Shown: positions 1-9,187 of the stretch, one piece after another | Layout of the letters: each line of letters starts with the position of its first letter | How positions within the stretch are numbered: position 1 is the first letter of the stretch | Assembly (NCBI GenBank): GCA_937991945.1 | Contig: CALKLO010000067.1 | Span: 1-47,576 of the forward strand | Length of the DNA: 47,576 nt | DNA from: an uncultured Granulosicoccus sp. | Lineage (GTDB): Bacteria; Pseudomonadota; Gammaproteobacteria; Granulosicoccales; Granulosicoccaceae | Reading direction: 5' to 3' | Notes under the pieces: model-generated | The model's input: the letters and a program-made list of their open reading frames with translations, nothing else | What the model was told of the DNA's origin: nothing | Database searches by the model: none | Position numbers and translations under genes: made by a program

Positions 1-474
1 GGCGTAGCGGTTGTTGTCTTAGCACTCGTATTCGCTGTTATGTTTTATCTGATTAAAAATCGAATAGATCAACTGGCTGTCGAACGCGTCTATGTTGCGG
101 CATGCTGGCTATATGCAGGCTCATGGCTACTACGATTCACCCTAGAAGAAGACGCCGCGGGGGCAGCCGCGGGCGCAGCTGCGAGCGCAGCCGCGGATGC
201 AGGCTATATCGTATCTTTGGTCTTCATCACATTCTGTTCGTCGTTTTTTAGACTCGCTTTTAATAAACGATTTTTCGATGTCGCCAGAAAAACGGGGGCC
301 GTGAACTACCTATTAATTAAAAGCTACAGCTCCCAAGCCTACTTAGGGGTGTTCTACCTTTTAACCGGTTTAGCTATTTTCACCCTCCCCTTTAGTGATC
401 TGCAAATACTTCAATATGGCTACTTGCTCGCAGCTGTTTTGGCACTGGGCTACCTAAGGTACCAAGACCAGTAA
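1..474 (+). CDS. Membrane protein of unknown function, 5' end outside the window
   Basis: The frame is open from base 1, and the residues before the first in-window ATG (base 40) form a hydrophobic helix, so the true start lies upstream and this is a C-terminal part. I see about four hydrophobic segments: one at the edge, one around the first in-frame tryptophans, one after the alanine-rich stretch, and two close to the C terminus. Between the second and third lies an Ala/Gly-rich low-complexity run of about 18 residues encoded by GCAGCCGCG-like repeats (bases 151-205), probably a loop expansion. I do not recognise the family. amn follows 43 bases downstream with its own ribosome-binding site, so co-transcription is possible but not shown. 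Confidence 0.6.
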   Translation, partial: GVAVVVLALVFAVMFYLIKNRIDQLAVERVYVAACWLYAGSWLLRFTLEEDAAGAAAGAAASAAADAGYIVSLVFITFCSSFFRLAFNKRFFDVARKTGAVNYLLIKSYSSQAYLGVFYLLTGLAIFTLPFSDLQILQYGYLLAAVLALGYLRYQDQ

Positions 475-517
475 TGTCCGATGTGTTACCCTACGCCAGA
501 ATTCATTCGGAGATAAA

Positions 518-1996
518 ATGGGCGATACGTTTACCACCCCAACAAAACAAGAACCGAAACAGTTCACGTCTGCCGCCGATGCGGTGCAATGCTTGGTCGA
601 ACTCTACGACCGCAACACCCTCTTCTTAAGAGAGGCATTCTCCAAATATCTCGAAGGAGAACAGCCAGAACACAAAGTCCGTGTCTATTATCCGGAAATA
701 CGTTTTCGCAACACTACCTACGCTCGTGTCGACTCTAGACTGTCCTATGGTCATGTCGACCAACCGGGCCAATACACCACAACAATCACCCAACCAGCCC
801 TATTTCGTGGCTATCTGACTCATCAACTGAAGTTGCTGATTGATAACCATGATCAGCCTATCGAAATTGGGGAATCAGATGTCCCCATTCCTCTGCACTT
901 TGCGTTGGAATCAGGATCCTCGCTCGCAGTAAGGCGACCACAGAAAATAACTTCGGCTCTGCGCGATGCTTTCGACGTGCCAGACATTGCCCAAGTCAAC
1001 GACTACATCGTTAACGGTACACACGAAATTGAACCTGGCTTACCGATGCCGCTCGCCCCATTCCCTGCTCAGCGCATCGATTATTCACTCCATCGCTTAG
1101 TTCACTACACAGCAACCGCGCCAGAGCATTTTCAAAACTACGTTCTGTTTACCAACTACCAGTTTTATATCGATGAATTCTGTCGTATTGCGCGAGACAA
1201 GATGAGCGGTGGTGACGAACATTACGACTCTTTTGTTGAACCTGGCAACGTTATCACGATGAGTGGCGATAACGCTCCTAGTGCAGGCGCTGCGCCTCCC
1301 AGACAGCCTCAGATGCCGACGTACCATCTAAAAGCACGCAACGGCAGCGGTATTACTTTGGTTAATATCGGGGTGGGCCCCTCTAACGCAAAAACCATCA
1401 CGGACCACATCGCGGTTCTGAGACCCCACGCATGGTTGATGCTGGGTCACTGCGCAGGCTTACGCAATAGCCAAGAGCTAGGCGACTACGTCCTTGCGCA
1501 CGCCTACGTCAGAGAAGACAAAGTACTTGACGCCGATATACCTGTCTGGGTTCCCATCCCAGCTTTAGCGGAAGTACAACAAGCCTTAGAGAGTGCTGTT
1601 GCAGAAGTTACAGGGCTAGACGGTTACGAATTAAAGCGCGTCATGCGCACAGGCACCGTCGCCTCAATCGATAACAGAAACTGGGAATTACAAGATCAGC
1701 GCGAACCGGTTAGGCGCCTCTCGCAATCCAGAGCTATCGCATTGGATATGGAATCAGCAACGATCGCAGCCAACGGATTTCGCTTAAGAGTTCCTTACGG
1801 TACCCTGCTTTGCGTCTCTGACAAACCGTTGCAAGGAGAACTCAAACTACCTGGAATGGCATCTGAGTTTTATCAAAACCAAGTTGCCCAGCATTTAGAG
1901 ATAGGCATGTTGGCATTGAGCAAGTTAAGTGAAATGAAATCAGAGCGACTTCATTCCAGAAAGCTGCGCAGCTTCTTCGAAACTGCGTTTCAGTAA
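518..1996 (+). CDS. amn: AMP nucleosidase
   Basis: Hydrolyses AMP to adenine and ribose 5-phosphate in the cytoplasm, adjusting adenylate pools. At 492 residues it is close to the usual proteobacterial length (about 480-490). The N-terminal half matches the Amn-specific regulatory domain (YPEIRF, then a long loop region). The C-terminal half is the nucleoside-phosphorylase-like catalytic domain, with NIGVGPSNAKT, the LMLGHCAGLR segment and the acidic DMESATIAANG motif that contacts ribose in this family. The ATG start is preceded by a CGGAG ribosome-binding site seven bases away. The gene ends only three bases from the converging M14 peptidase gene, leaving no room for a separate terminator. 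Confidence 0.93.
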   Translation: MGDTFTTPTKQEPKQFTSAADAVQCLVELYDRNTLFLREAFSKYLEGEQPEHKVRVYYPEIRFRNTTYARVDSRLSYGHVDQPGQYTTTITQPALFRGYLTHQLKLLIDNHDQPIEIGESDVPIPLHFALESGSSLAVRRPQKITSALRDAFDVPDIAQVNDYIVNGTHEIEPGLPMPLAPFPAQRIDYSLHRLVHYTATAPEHFQNYVLFTNYQFYIDEFCRIARDKMSGGDEHYDSFVEPGNVITMSGDNAPSAGAAPPRQPQMPTYHLKARNGSGITLVNIGVGPSNAKTITDHIAVLRPHAWLMLGHCAGLRNSQELGDYVLAHAYVREDKVLDADIPVWVPIPALAEVQQALESAVAEVTGLDGYELKRVMRTGTVASIDNRNWELQDQREPVRRLSQSRAIALDMESATIAANGFRLRVPYGTLLCVSDKPLQGELKLPGMASEFYQNQVAQHLEIGMLALSKLSEMKSERLHSRKLRSFFETAFQ

Positions 1997-1999
1997 CAC

Positions 2000-3166
2000 T
2001 TACGGCAATAGACGATCAGATAAGGCAAGGTAAGCCATATCTACAAACGAGGCTCCCAGACGCATACTGCGTTCGGGAGACCACCCTGCCAATGCCCGTG
2101 GAGTGTCGGCAGTATCTTTAAATGGCATTTCCAATGTCATGGCCAAACACCCAAACGTATGCGCTAACTGGCTGCTACAGACCGACAAGTTCGCTTGCCC
2201 AGCGGGTGTTCGTGGATAGCCGTGCACCATCTGGAAATCTGGGTTTAGCGTTGACCATGTTCGCTTAAACGCAATCAACTGACTGTCTCGTTGCTCATTC
2301 CATGCAGGAATACCTTCAGTTCCCGCTATGAAGTTATAAGGTAGAGCTTCATCGCCGTGCACATCCAGCGCTAGGTCGATACCGGTTTCCGTCATCTTGT
2401 GTTTAGCAAGATACACCTCGGGGCTTCGCTCCAAACTGGGCGCCTCCCACTCACGATTCAGATTTACCCCCAGTGCGTTGGTGCGTAGATGCCCCAGATA
2501 GCTTCCATCTGGATTCATATTAGGTATGACGTGAATATCAGCCAACTGACGCAATGCACGACTGGTCGCGTCCTCCTCATCGAGTAAACGATCTAGCCAC
2601 CCTTCCATCCACCACTCGGCCATCGATTCACCTGGATGCTGCCTAGCGATGACCCATAATTGCTGCCTGGCTCGATTCACGGGGTCGTTGGATGACTCAG
2701 TGGATAGCGCGGACACTTTTAAGTAGTCAACAGTGCGTCCTTGATGGGTTAAACCTAAACTTTGATACTCAACGCCTGGCGCACAAGCAGCTGCGGCGAT
2801 GAGATCAGCATGTTGATCGAGAGTGTACGGTGCAAAGTAGGCAAACCACATAACGTCCGTATCAGTATCAATAGACCATGACAGTGTTTGGCCATCGTAC
2901 TTAGACGGTGTTCGGTACCAATGATGCCGGTCGTGAGATGTCACAACATCGTAGCCTTCCCAGCCTTTGGCATACGAGGACTGGGCTGCATTGATTATTT
3001 CAACGTCGCATTGCTTACCTGATAGTCCAGACACGCTGAAATAGAACCATTGGAAAAACTCAGACGATGCATCCTTTCGGATAGCAAGCTTAATGGGGCC
3101 GTTGGCACTGCCATCGATCACATCGATATTGCCACTGTCAAACTGGCTATTAATTTGGATAGTCAT
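2000..3166 (-). CDS. M14-family zinc carboxypeptidase (cytosolic carboxypeptidase-like)
   Basis: A predicted metallocarboxypeptidase. An N-terminal beta-sandwich domain (about 1-130) precedes the catalytic domain, as in the M14 subfamily related to cytosolic carboxypeptidases. Visible catalytic features, numbered from the upstream GTG, are the HPGE zinc motif (H179, E182), the substrate-binding NLNREW segment (around 237-242), the third zinc ligand in DVHGDE (H272) and the likely general base in TLEMP (E358). There is no signal peptide, so it should be cytoplasmic. A GTG at 3172 is also possible, but the ATG at 3166 gives the N terminus I recall for this family; neither has a clear ribosome-binding site. 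Substrate unknown. It lies just downstream of the fasciclin gene's terminator, so it probably has its own weak promoter or depends on read-through. Confidence 0.85.
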   Translation of the reverse strand: MTIQINSQFDSGNIDVIDGSANGPIKLAIRKDASSEFFQWFYFSVSGLSGKQCDVEIINAAQSSYAKGWEGYDVVTSHDRHHWYRTPSKYDGQTLSWSIDTDTDVMWFAYFAPYTLDQHADLIAAAACAPGVEYQSLGLTHQGRTVDYLKVSALSTESSNDPVNRARQQLWVIARQHPGESMAEWWMEGWLDRLLDEEDATSRALRQLADIHVIPNMNPDGSYLGHLRTNALGVNLNREWEAPSLERSPEVYLAKHKMTETGIDLALDVHGDEALPYNFIAGTEGIPAWNEQRDSQLIAFKRTWSTLNPDFQMVHGYPRTPAGQANLSVCSSQLAHTFGCLAMTLEMPFKDTADTPRALAGWSPERSMRLGASFVDMAYLALSDRLLP

Positions 3167-3194
3167 ATACACACTTTTTTGACGTTTACATAAA

Positions 3195-3236
3195 CAAAAA
3201 AAAAGCCGGACCCTCGTGAGAGGAATCCGGCTTTCT
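3195..3236 (-). terminator. Rho-independent terminator of the fasciclin gene
   Basis: Nine-base-pair GC-rich stem (AAAGCCGGA at 3202-3210 pairing with TCCGGCTTT at 3226-3234) followed, on the minus strand, by a run of T. It lies about 70 bases after the stop of the fasciclin lipoprotein gene and points the right way for it. Confidence 0.85.
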
Positions 3237-3304
3237 ATTTCAAAGAACTAGCGTCTAAACATCCAAAACACTGGGTGGTTTGGGCTAGGACCTTAAAGCT
3301 TCAA

Positions 3305-4381
3305 CTATGGAGCAAGTACACCAGCAACTGAATAGATCTGAGCGCCACCAGCACCAGTCGCAATTAGCTCAACTGCAAAACCGTTGACAGTAGTTGTACC
3401 AGCGCTTGTAACAACAGCGTATGTGCCGTTTGAAGAAGACCGGATAGTAGACAGACCAGCAAGTTGAGTCGGATCGTTAGCACCGTCAGAAACGATGTGG
3501 TTCTGTTGCTCAGCAGCAGTCAGGTCAGTTAATCCAGCAGCCGCTAGAACAGTGTCGCTAGGAACAAATACGGTCCATGCGCTAGTGTCTAGATTGCCAC
3601 CGAAATCACGGTTAATTGCGTTACGGAAAATATCAAAACCACCAGCAGCTGCAAGTGCTTCATCTACTGCGCCGGAAGTCTCGCCAGTACCAGTGCCTTC
3701 ACCCTCTGTCTCAGTTTCAGTCTCTGTTTCTGTCTCTTCGACTACAGGTGCCGCAGGTGGAAGCAAAATGCTACCCACTACGTGAACACGACCTTGAGTT
3801 TCAGCTTCATCAGCAGGTACAACGTCAACCGCGTCAATAGCAATGTCATTGACCGAAACACCGAAAGGCGCATCGCTAGCTGTAAAAGTCAAAACTTGCG
3901 TTGTGTCGCCATCAACAAGCAAAGTGCCTGCAGTTGCTGCGCCGTCGCCAGCGTCAGTGATTAGCTGGCTTACAGCTGTGCTAGAAACATCGCTTCCGAT
4001 GACGTGATACTGAAGAATTCGGATAAGTGCTGCACGATTTTCGTCTAGTAGTAGTTCAGTAGTCGTTAATGTGCTGTCATCGCCATCGTTATCGAGAGCG
4101 GTGAAAGCTGCATCAGTTGGCGCAAAGATAGTGAACGCACTAGCAGGATCGTCTAACGCATCTGCCAGTCCAGCTGTTGTGATTGCGGCTTCCAGTGTGG
4201 TGTGCGCATCAGAGTTGACGATTGTGTCGAAAGCTGTTCCACCTACACCCGGTGTTGCTGGGGTCGTTTCTGTTTCAGTTTCTGTTTCCGTCTCAGTGTC
4301 GACTGAATCGCTGTCCGATGAACAACCGGCCATGGCGATAGTTGCAGATATAAGACTAAGTGCAAAATACTTCTTGATCAT
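3305..4381 (-). CDS. Secreted fasciclin (FAS1) lipoprotein with Glu-Thr repeat linkers
   Basis: A 358-residue surface lipoprotein. The N terminus is a signal peptide ending in a lipobox (IAMAG followed by Cys), so it should be lipid-anchored. Two FAS1 domains follow: about 48-210, with FDTIV, the FTIFAPTDAAF motif and the YHVIG H-box; and about 240-358, with WTVFVPSDTV and NHIVSDG. FAS1 domains usually mediate adhesion or matrix contact. Each is preceded by a near-perfect run of Thr-Glu dipeptides (five or six units), which look like extended acidic spacers. The ATG start has an AGAGGAT ribosome-binding site. The second domain is shorter and lacks part of the first domain's middle section. 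The acidic, Thr-rich composition suits an exported marine protein. Partner unknown. Confidence 0.88.
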   Translation of the reverse strand: MIKKYFALSLISATIAMAGCSSDSDSVDTETETETETETTPATPGVGGTAFDTIVNSDAHTTLEAAITTAGLADALDDPASAFTIFAPTDAAFTALDNDGDDSTLTTTELLLDENRAALIRILQYHVIGSDVSSTAVSQLITDAGDGAATAGTLLVDGDTTQVLTFTASDAPFGVSVNDIAIDAVDVVPADEAETQGRVHVVGSILLPPAAPVVEETETETETETEGEGTGTGETSGAVDEALAAAGGFDIFRNAINRDFGGNLDTSAWTVFVPSDTVLAAAGLTDLTAAEQQNHIVSDGANDPTQLAGLSTIRSSSNGTYAVVTSAGTTTVNGFAVELIATGAGGAQIYSVAGVLAP

Positions 4382-5088
4382 GAGTGATCCTCTTTAATGA
4401 ATTGTTAACAGCTACACAAACCGTTCAGTGCAGAATCTTTTATTACCATTGGTGCTTCAACGAAACACCCGCCTTTCAAACACTACTGACAAGGTGCAAT
4501 CGCAATAGATAACACCAAACTCTTGACTTATCCTAAGAAGTAAAACTAAGACTCGCTGGCAAGTTAGTCATTACGATTACTTTCTATGTTAATGGCAACG
4601 CGACGTCGAATGTTACTCAATAGTGCGTTTATTTCAACGTTAGGGGTTAAGAATATAGTCTAGCTTGTGAACATAACGTGAATAACATCATTTATCTGCA
4701 TGAAATTGTTAACAATTAACGCAGAGTGATAAACCATTGCAATCGCGAAATGAGCTAAAGACTTACGCCTTTGGCTTCATACTAGAGCGTCCTCGATGAT
4801 ACTTTTCTGTACCGCGAAGTCCAACATTATTTTCAAGATCAGATGTTGTTCAACATGCTGGGCTCTTTATGAGCTGTTTTGGTCTGTAAGATTGGGGGGG
4901 ACGGCCTTTTGCAGCTCATCTGATAGAAGGGTGTCACGCGTATAGTCAGCGAAAAAAATGGCCATCCTTGGCCTTCTTCGGCTCCGTGCCTTAATACCAC
5001 TTGGAGGAGGAATAACGAAAGTCACCACACTTTCGATAACTGTAGTTTACGCAATAAATGTCCGTTTACATGTGAAGCAAAAACAACT
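4382..5088. other. 707-bp intergenic region with repeats but no convincing gene
   Basis: Separates the divergent fasciclin and tmcA genes. It holds two copies of the 11-mer AATTGTTAACA (4400-4410 and 4704-4714), the second within a perfect 14-bp palindrome (4704-4717). It also has an 8-bp inverted repeat ATGAGCTG/CAGCTCAT (4869-4876, 4912-4919) enclosing a G7 run, and a strong GGAGGAGG purine run (5003-5010) with no start codon at the right distance. A 7-bp hairpin follows (5016-5022 with 5029-5035). The tmcA start is about 80 bases further on. I see no open frame worth calling; an operator and a structured tmcA leader are possible. Confidence 0.5.
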
Positions 5089-7131
5089 ATGTCACGCCAT
5101 TCCGTCAGCAATCATGCCGAATTGAGCCGGATTATACGTTTTCCGTTCACAGCTGAAGGCAGCATTCAGCACCGAGCCTTAATCGTCATAGAGTTGGCGC
5201 CCTATGAATGGTTAAAACACTTTGCAATGAGCTCGGGCTGTTCGATGGTCGCCAGCGATTCAAGTGCAGACAGAGCAGATCAAATATCAGCCTATTTGGG
5301 TAGAGAGCACCCCTGCTTGATACACACGCTGAAAGAACCGATGGATGCGGGTCTGTTAGCGGCGGTCGCAGGCACGGTCACGAACCAAGGCATGCTAATT
5401 CTCGCAACCCCTTTACTGATTACAGAAAGCGGCAAAGCAGCGAACAATAAAGAATATCCTGAATCTCATCATACATCTGTGCAAAGTCATTTCAGCGCGC
5501 GTTTCAGCAGACTCATCGCAGAATTAGAGCAGCGCCACCCTACCCATGTCCGCTTGGTCAGTTACAAAGAGAGCGGTTTGTCGAACCCACCACTTTCCCC
5601 TCAGCTTGCGGCCCAAAAAATTGAAGCCCTCCCCCCGCTCGCGCCGCTACAGGAAAAGCACACCACAGCAAAACAAGAGCAAGATCTTCTGCTAAGACAA
5701 GCTTGTAATCACCTGACAGACAACTCGCCCGCCTGCGTAACCATTGTCGGTAAACGAGGACGCGGCAAAAGTTCCTTGTTGGCAAGAATAGCCAACTGGC
5801 TCAACCAGTCTCAACTCACCTACTGTGTCACAGCGCTGAACAAATCAGCCTTATCGTCGTTTCACCGGCAAACCGACCACTCGAGCGAAAAGTTATTCAA
5901 AATCGCTGCAGACACTCTGCAAACACCATGCGATTACGTGCTGGTGGATGAAGCTGCCAATTTGCCACTAGCTGTGCTCAGCAGTCTGATTGAGACGCAT
6001 AGCAACGTCATATTTTGCACAACAGTTGAAGGCTACGAAAACGCCGGCCGTGCTTTCCAACTGCGCTTTTCTGAGCAACTAACGTTGCATTTTAAGAACC
6101 CACTAATGCTTAGCCCGGAAATCCCTTGGAGATGGTTAAACAACGACCCCATTGAAGAACTCATGGATGCCCTGCTGCTTAATGCCTCGGTAACCGCACC
6201 CAATACCGACGATACAGACACCTCACCTCCGGCAGCTTTGCAACACGAAGACACCCTCATAGGAAAGCTCTCGCAACGGGCGTTGGTGGACGACGAATAC
6301 ACACTACAAGAGGTCTTTGCTCTGCTGCGTGAGACCCATTATCAAAATAGCGTGAAAGATCTTCAACATTTACTCGATGGACGCGAAATACAGTTATGGC
6401 TGCTTAGACATAAGCACACTAATCAGCTTTTAGCAGCCTGCTTACTCACGAACGAGGCAAGCATAGAAGGCTCAGTTCACCAAGCAATCGTCAACAAGCA
6501 ACGTCGACTGCCTCACCACCTTCTTTCGCAATTATTGGCACAAAGTGCAAACTCAACACGGGCACTGTCTTTCGACTTTGCTCGTGTAATCAGAATATCT
6601 GTCGCTCATAGCCATAGACGTTTAGGCTTAGGTTCAAGGCTCTTAAGATCTGTAGAGCACGCTCTACTCAATGCCAATGGCACCACGCCCGAAGTGCAGG
6701 CTATGGGTGCCAGTTTCGCCAAGGATCCAGCCAGCTTGGGCTTTTGGCACGCTAACGGATACACAGAGTTTCACGAAGGGTATCGAAAAAACCCAAGAAC
6801 AGGCCTACCCTCAGCAGCAGTTATAAAAACTCCCAATAACTGCATTGCAGAAACACTAGAGATTGCAGCGGCAATTCATGCTGACAACCTCAATAGCCGT
6901 TCTTGCATTCAGGGTTTACCAACGGCAACCGCCTATACCCGCTTAGTGCCCAACGACACAGAGTTGCTCGCCCAGTTCGTTAGTGGCCATAGGAGCTTGC
7001 ACGATACGTATGCCGCCTTATCTCGTTTATCAAGAAAACACGATTTATCGCTAACTTTAGATAACAACGTATCTAGAAAAGCATTCGAAATCGGACTGCG
7101 CAAAACAGTTAGCGCATTGATAATGAGCTAA
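5089..7131 (+). CDS. tmcA: tRNA(Met) cytidine acetyltransferase TmcA
   Basis: Makes N4-acetylcytidine at the wobble position of elongator tRNA-Met, using acetyl-CoA and ATP. At 680 residues it matches the family (about 670). Domain order is an N-terminal DUF1726-like domain (about 1-160), an RNA-helicase-like ATPase with Walker A GKRGRGKS (221-228) and Walker B VLVDEAANLPL, a GNAT acetyltransferase domain with the acetyl-CoA loop HRRLGLGSRLL, and a C-terminal tRNA-binding tail. The chosen ATG has only a weak purine-rich site; the strong GGAGGAGG lies about 80 bases upstream and cannot serve it. It converges with cfa, stop codons 11 bases apart. Confidence 0.93.
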   Translation: MSRHSVSNHAELSRIIRFPFTAEGSIQHRALIVIELAPYEWLKHFAMSSGCSMVASDSSADRADQISAYLGREHPCLIHTLKEPMDAGLLAAVAGTVTNQGMLILATPLLITESGKAANNKEYPESHHTSVQSHFSARFSRLIAELEQRHPTHVRLVSYKESGLSNPPLSPQLAAQKIEALPPLAPLQEKHTTAKQEQDLLLRQACNHLTDNSPACVTIVGKRGRGKSSLLARIANWLNQSQLTYCVTALNKSALSSFHRQTDHSSEKLFKIAADTLQTPCDYVLVDEAANLPLAVLSSLIETHSNVIFCTTVEGYENAGRAFQLRFSEQLTLHFKNPLMLSPEIPWRWLNNDPIEELMDALLLNASVTAPNTDDTDTSPPAALQHEDTLIGKLSQRALVDDEYTLQEVFALLRETHYQNSVKDLQHLLDGREIQLWLLRHKHTNQLLAACLLTNEASIEGSVHQAIVNKQRRLPHHLLSQLLAQSANSTRALSFDFARVIRISVAHSHRRLGLGSRLLRSVEHALLNANGTTPEVQAMGASFAKDPASLGFWHANGYTEFHEGYRKNPRTGLPSAAVIKTPNNCIAETLEIAAAIHADNLNSRSCIQGLPTATAYTRLVPNDTELLAQFVSGHRSLHDTYAALSRLSRKHDLSLTLDNNVSRKAFEIGLRKTVSALIMS

Positions 7132-7142
7132 CTGATCTTGAT

Positions 7143-8396
7143 TTATCGCTTACAGAGCAGCAGTTGCCCAACATCGGTTCTCTCATAACGGAAGCCTGTT
7201 TCACAGTAGTTTAGATAGTATCGCCACATCCGCATAAAGCGATCATCAAACCCCTGTGATTGAACCTCTCGGGCCACATGATCAAAACGTTCGCGCCAGC
7301 GCTCAAGCGTTAGTGCGTAGCTATGACCAAACCAATGTGTATCAACCAAGTCGAAGCCTGCATTATTAACAAGCTCCTTTAGATGCGTTTTACTCGGCAA
7401 CATTCCTCCTGGAAAAATGTAGCGCTGAATAAAGTCAGGGCTAGCTCGGTATTCATCAAACCGGTCTTCGGCAATGGTGATCACTTGCAACAAGGCGGTT
7501 CCGCCCTGCTCTAGTAAGTCATTTAGAGAGGCGAAGTAAGTTGACCAATACTGTTCACCCACTGCTTCAAACATCTCGATAGACACGATATGGTCGTAGT
7601 GACCTTTGACATGCCGATAGTCCTGATGCCTGAATTCAGTGCTCCCAACATCTCCCTCATTTGCGATGACTGAATTATGTTCTTGTGCATAGCTCAGCTG
7701 TTCGTGTGATAACGAGATTCCTTCAACGTGGCATCCGCGTTCGTCGGCTAGCTTCTTAGCCATCGCTCCCCAGCCACAACCAATTTCTAGCACTTTCGCA
7801 CCACGCTCCGGGTTTAATGCATTAACCGCTTTCATAAGCTTTGCATTTTGCGCGTCTTCTAGAGGCTCATCATGGGTGAAAAGGGCCGATGAATAACTCA
7901 TTGATGGGTCCAACCAAAGCTTATAAAAGTCATTGCCCAGATCGTAGTGAAACTCAATATTTCGCTGACTACCTTGCAATGAGTTCCGATTATTTCTGTG
8001 TCTGAATACGTTCATAATGCGAGCCAGACGCCCACCAGTGGTCATGGCTGCAACTGCGCCTTCATTATTCATGATGACTGTAAACAGGCCACGCAAGCTA
8101 TCGGTAGTCCAATCACCTCGCAAATAACTTTCGGCGAATCCGTTCTCACCTGAGTGAATCATCTGCTTTATTGGCTTAAAGTTTTTAAGCACAATATGCG
8201 CATTCTGCAACGGGTCTTGATGTCTTTGACCATGATGAGAGATATGCCCATCAGGCCAAGAAACACTCAGCTGCCCCACGGTTATGCCATCAAGCAAGTG
8301 ATCGAAACTACGACCAATAACACTGCCCAAACTCTGCTGTAAGCGATACGCCAACGGCAAAGACGGACCTACACGTTGATTTTCTAACTCTGACAT
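7143..8396 (-). CDS. cfa: Cyclopropane-fatty-acyl-phospholipid synthase
   Basis: Methylates cis double bonds of membrane phospholipid acyl chains from S-adenosylmethionine, at the inner membrane surface. The 417-residue protein carries the class I methyltransferase motif VLEIGCGWGAMAKKL near residue 200, the downstream IEMFEAVGEQYW segment and the C-terminal FIQRYIFPGG motif typical of Cfa. It is last in a leftward run of three genes (FAD oxidoreductase, DUF1365 protein, cfa), with 32 bases between it and the DUF1365 gene. In other proteobacteria this trio belongs to the RpoE-ChrR photo-oxidative stress regulon. I infer the same here from the divergent sigma and ChrR genes. Confidence 0.92.
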   Translation of the reverse strand: MSELENQRVGPSLPLAYRLQQSLGSVIGRSFDHLLDGITVGQLSVSWPDGHISHHGQRHQDPLQNAHIVLKNFKPIKQMIHSGENGFAESYLRGDWTTDSLRGLFTVIMNNEGAVAAMTTGGRLARIMNVFRHRNNRNSLQGSQRNIEFHYDLGNDFYKLWLDPSMSYSSALFTHDEPLEDAQNAKLMKAVNALNPERGAKVLEIGCGWGAMAKKLADERGCHVEGISLSHEQLSYAQEHNSVIANEGDVGSTEFRHQDYRHVKGHYDHIVSIEMFEAVGEQYWSTYFASLNDLLEQGGTALLQVITIAEDRFDEYRASPDFIQRYIFPGGMLPSKTHLKELVNNAGFDLVDTHWFGHSYALTLERWRERFDHVAREVQSQGFDDRFMRMWRYYLNYCETGFRYERTDVGQLLLCKR

Positions 8397-8428
8397 TGTT
8401 GTTTTTTTTGATAACGCGGCACGGTGGG

Positions 8429-9187
8429 TTAGCTAGAGCCCTTAGGCTGGTGCTTAAACCACGGTACACCTTTGATATAAAGACGGAGGGCTTCCCAATG
8501 AATGCCAGCTACAACTTTGGCGCTCTGAAAGGGGAACATAATAAACAATTTTAATAGGCGCGATGCACACAGGGTTTCTTGTTTCGCCGCATAACTGGCT
8601 GTGATCAAAACTCCTTGCTCATCACTGGCCTTGATGACGATAACCTGTCTCTCAGCTGGCACGTTAAGGCGAAATTGATACTGCATATTCATGTCAGCGA
8701 AGGGTGACACGAACAATTCCTTATCAGCACTCTGATTTATCCAGTCAGTTTGGTCTGATTCGTTAGTGACTGGCAGTACATACGCATGCCGTTCGCCGAA
8801 TGTATTGTGGACTTCATGGACAACCGCAAAGCAACGGCCTTGTTCATCCAAGCAATAAAACAAACTCAGGGGATTGAACACGAACCCTAACATTCTCGGA
8901 TAGCAGCTCAATAAAATACGCGATGGTTGTTGTTTAATCTCAGCTTCGCGAAGCTTCCTAGCGACATAGCCTGGCAAGCTCTCTTCTTGATGTTCCCCAA
9001 AGTCTTTATCGTGGAAGCCCAGAAGATTAAAACGATTATAAGAAAACAGCCACATCGATGAGGCTAGCGCCTTTAATTCAGATAGGTCGAGCAGTAACGT
9101 GAATACAGAGTATTTGAGTACATGCTCTTTAGGCCGACGTCTACGATGGTAGACCTGCCCCACGTATAAACTGCTCTTGAAATTCAC
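8429..9187 (-). CDS. DUF1365 family protein
   Basis: A 252-residue member of the DUF1365 family, recognised from YVGQVYHRRRRPKEH at the start, the NRFNLLGFHDKDFG segment and the FVFNPLSLFYCLDEQG motif. The biochemical role is unsettled; homologues almost always sit beside the FAD oxidoreductase and cfa-type methyltransferase seen here and are linked to fatty-acid modification under singlet-oxygen stress. The GTG start overlaps the previous gene's stop as GTGA, which implies translational coupling. Confidence 0.9.
   Translation of the reverse strand: MNFKSSLYVGQVYHRRRRPKEHVLKYSVFTLLLDLSELKALASSMWLFSYNRFNLLGFHDKDFGEHQEESLPGYVARKLREAEIKQQPSRILLSCYPRMLGFVFNPLSLFYCLDEQGRCFAVVHEVHNTFGERHAYVLPVTNESDQTDWINQSADKELFVSPFADMNMQYQFRLNVPAERQVIVIKASDEQGVLITASYAAKQETLCASRLLKLFIMFPFQSAKVVAGIHWEALRLYIKGVPWFKHQPKGSS

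Noticed and set aside
3495-4397. Plus-strand open frames with Val-Ser repeats opposite the fasciclin gene
   Set aside because: They are the antisense reading of the Thr-Glu repeat codons; the minus-strand frame has a signal peptide, FAS1 motifs and a ribosome-binding site.
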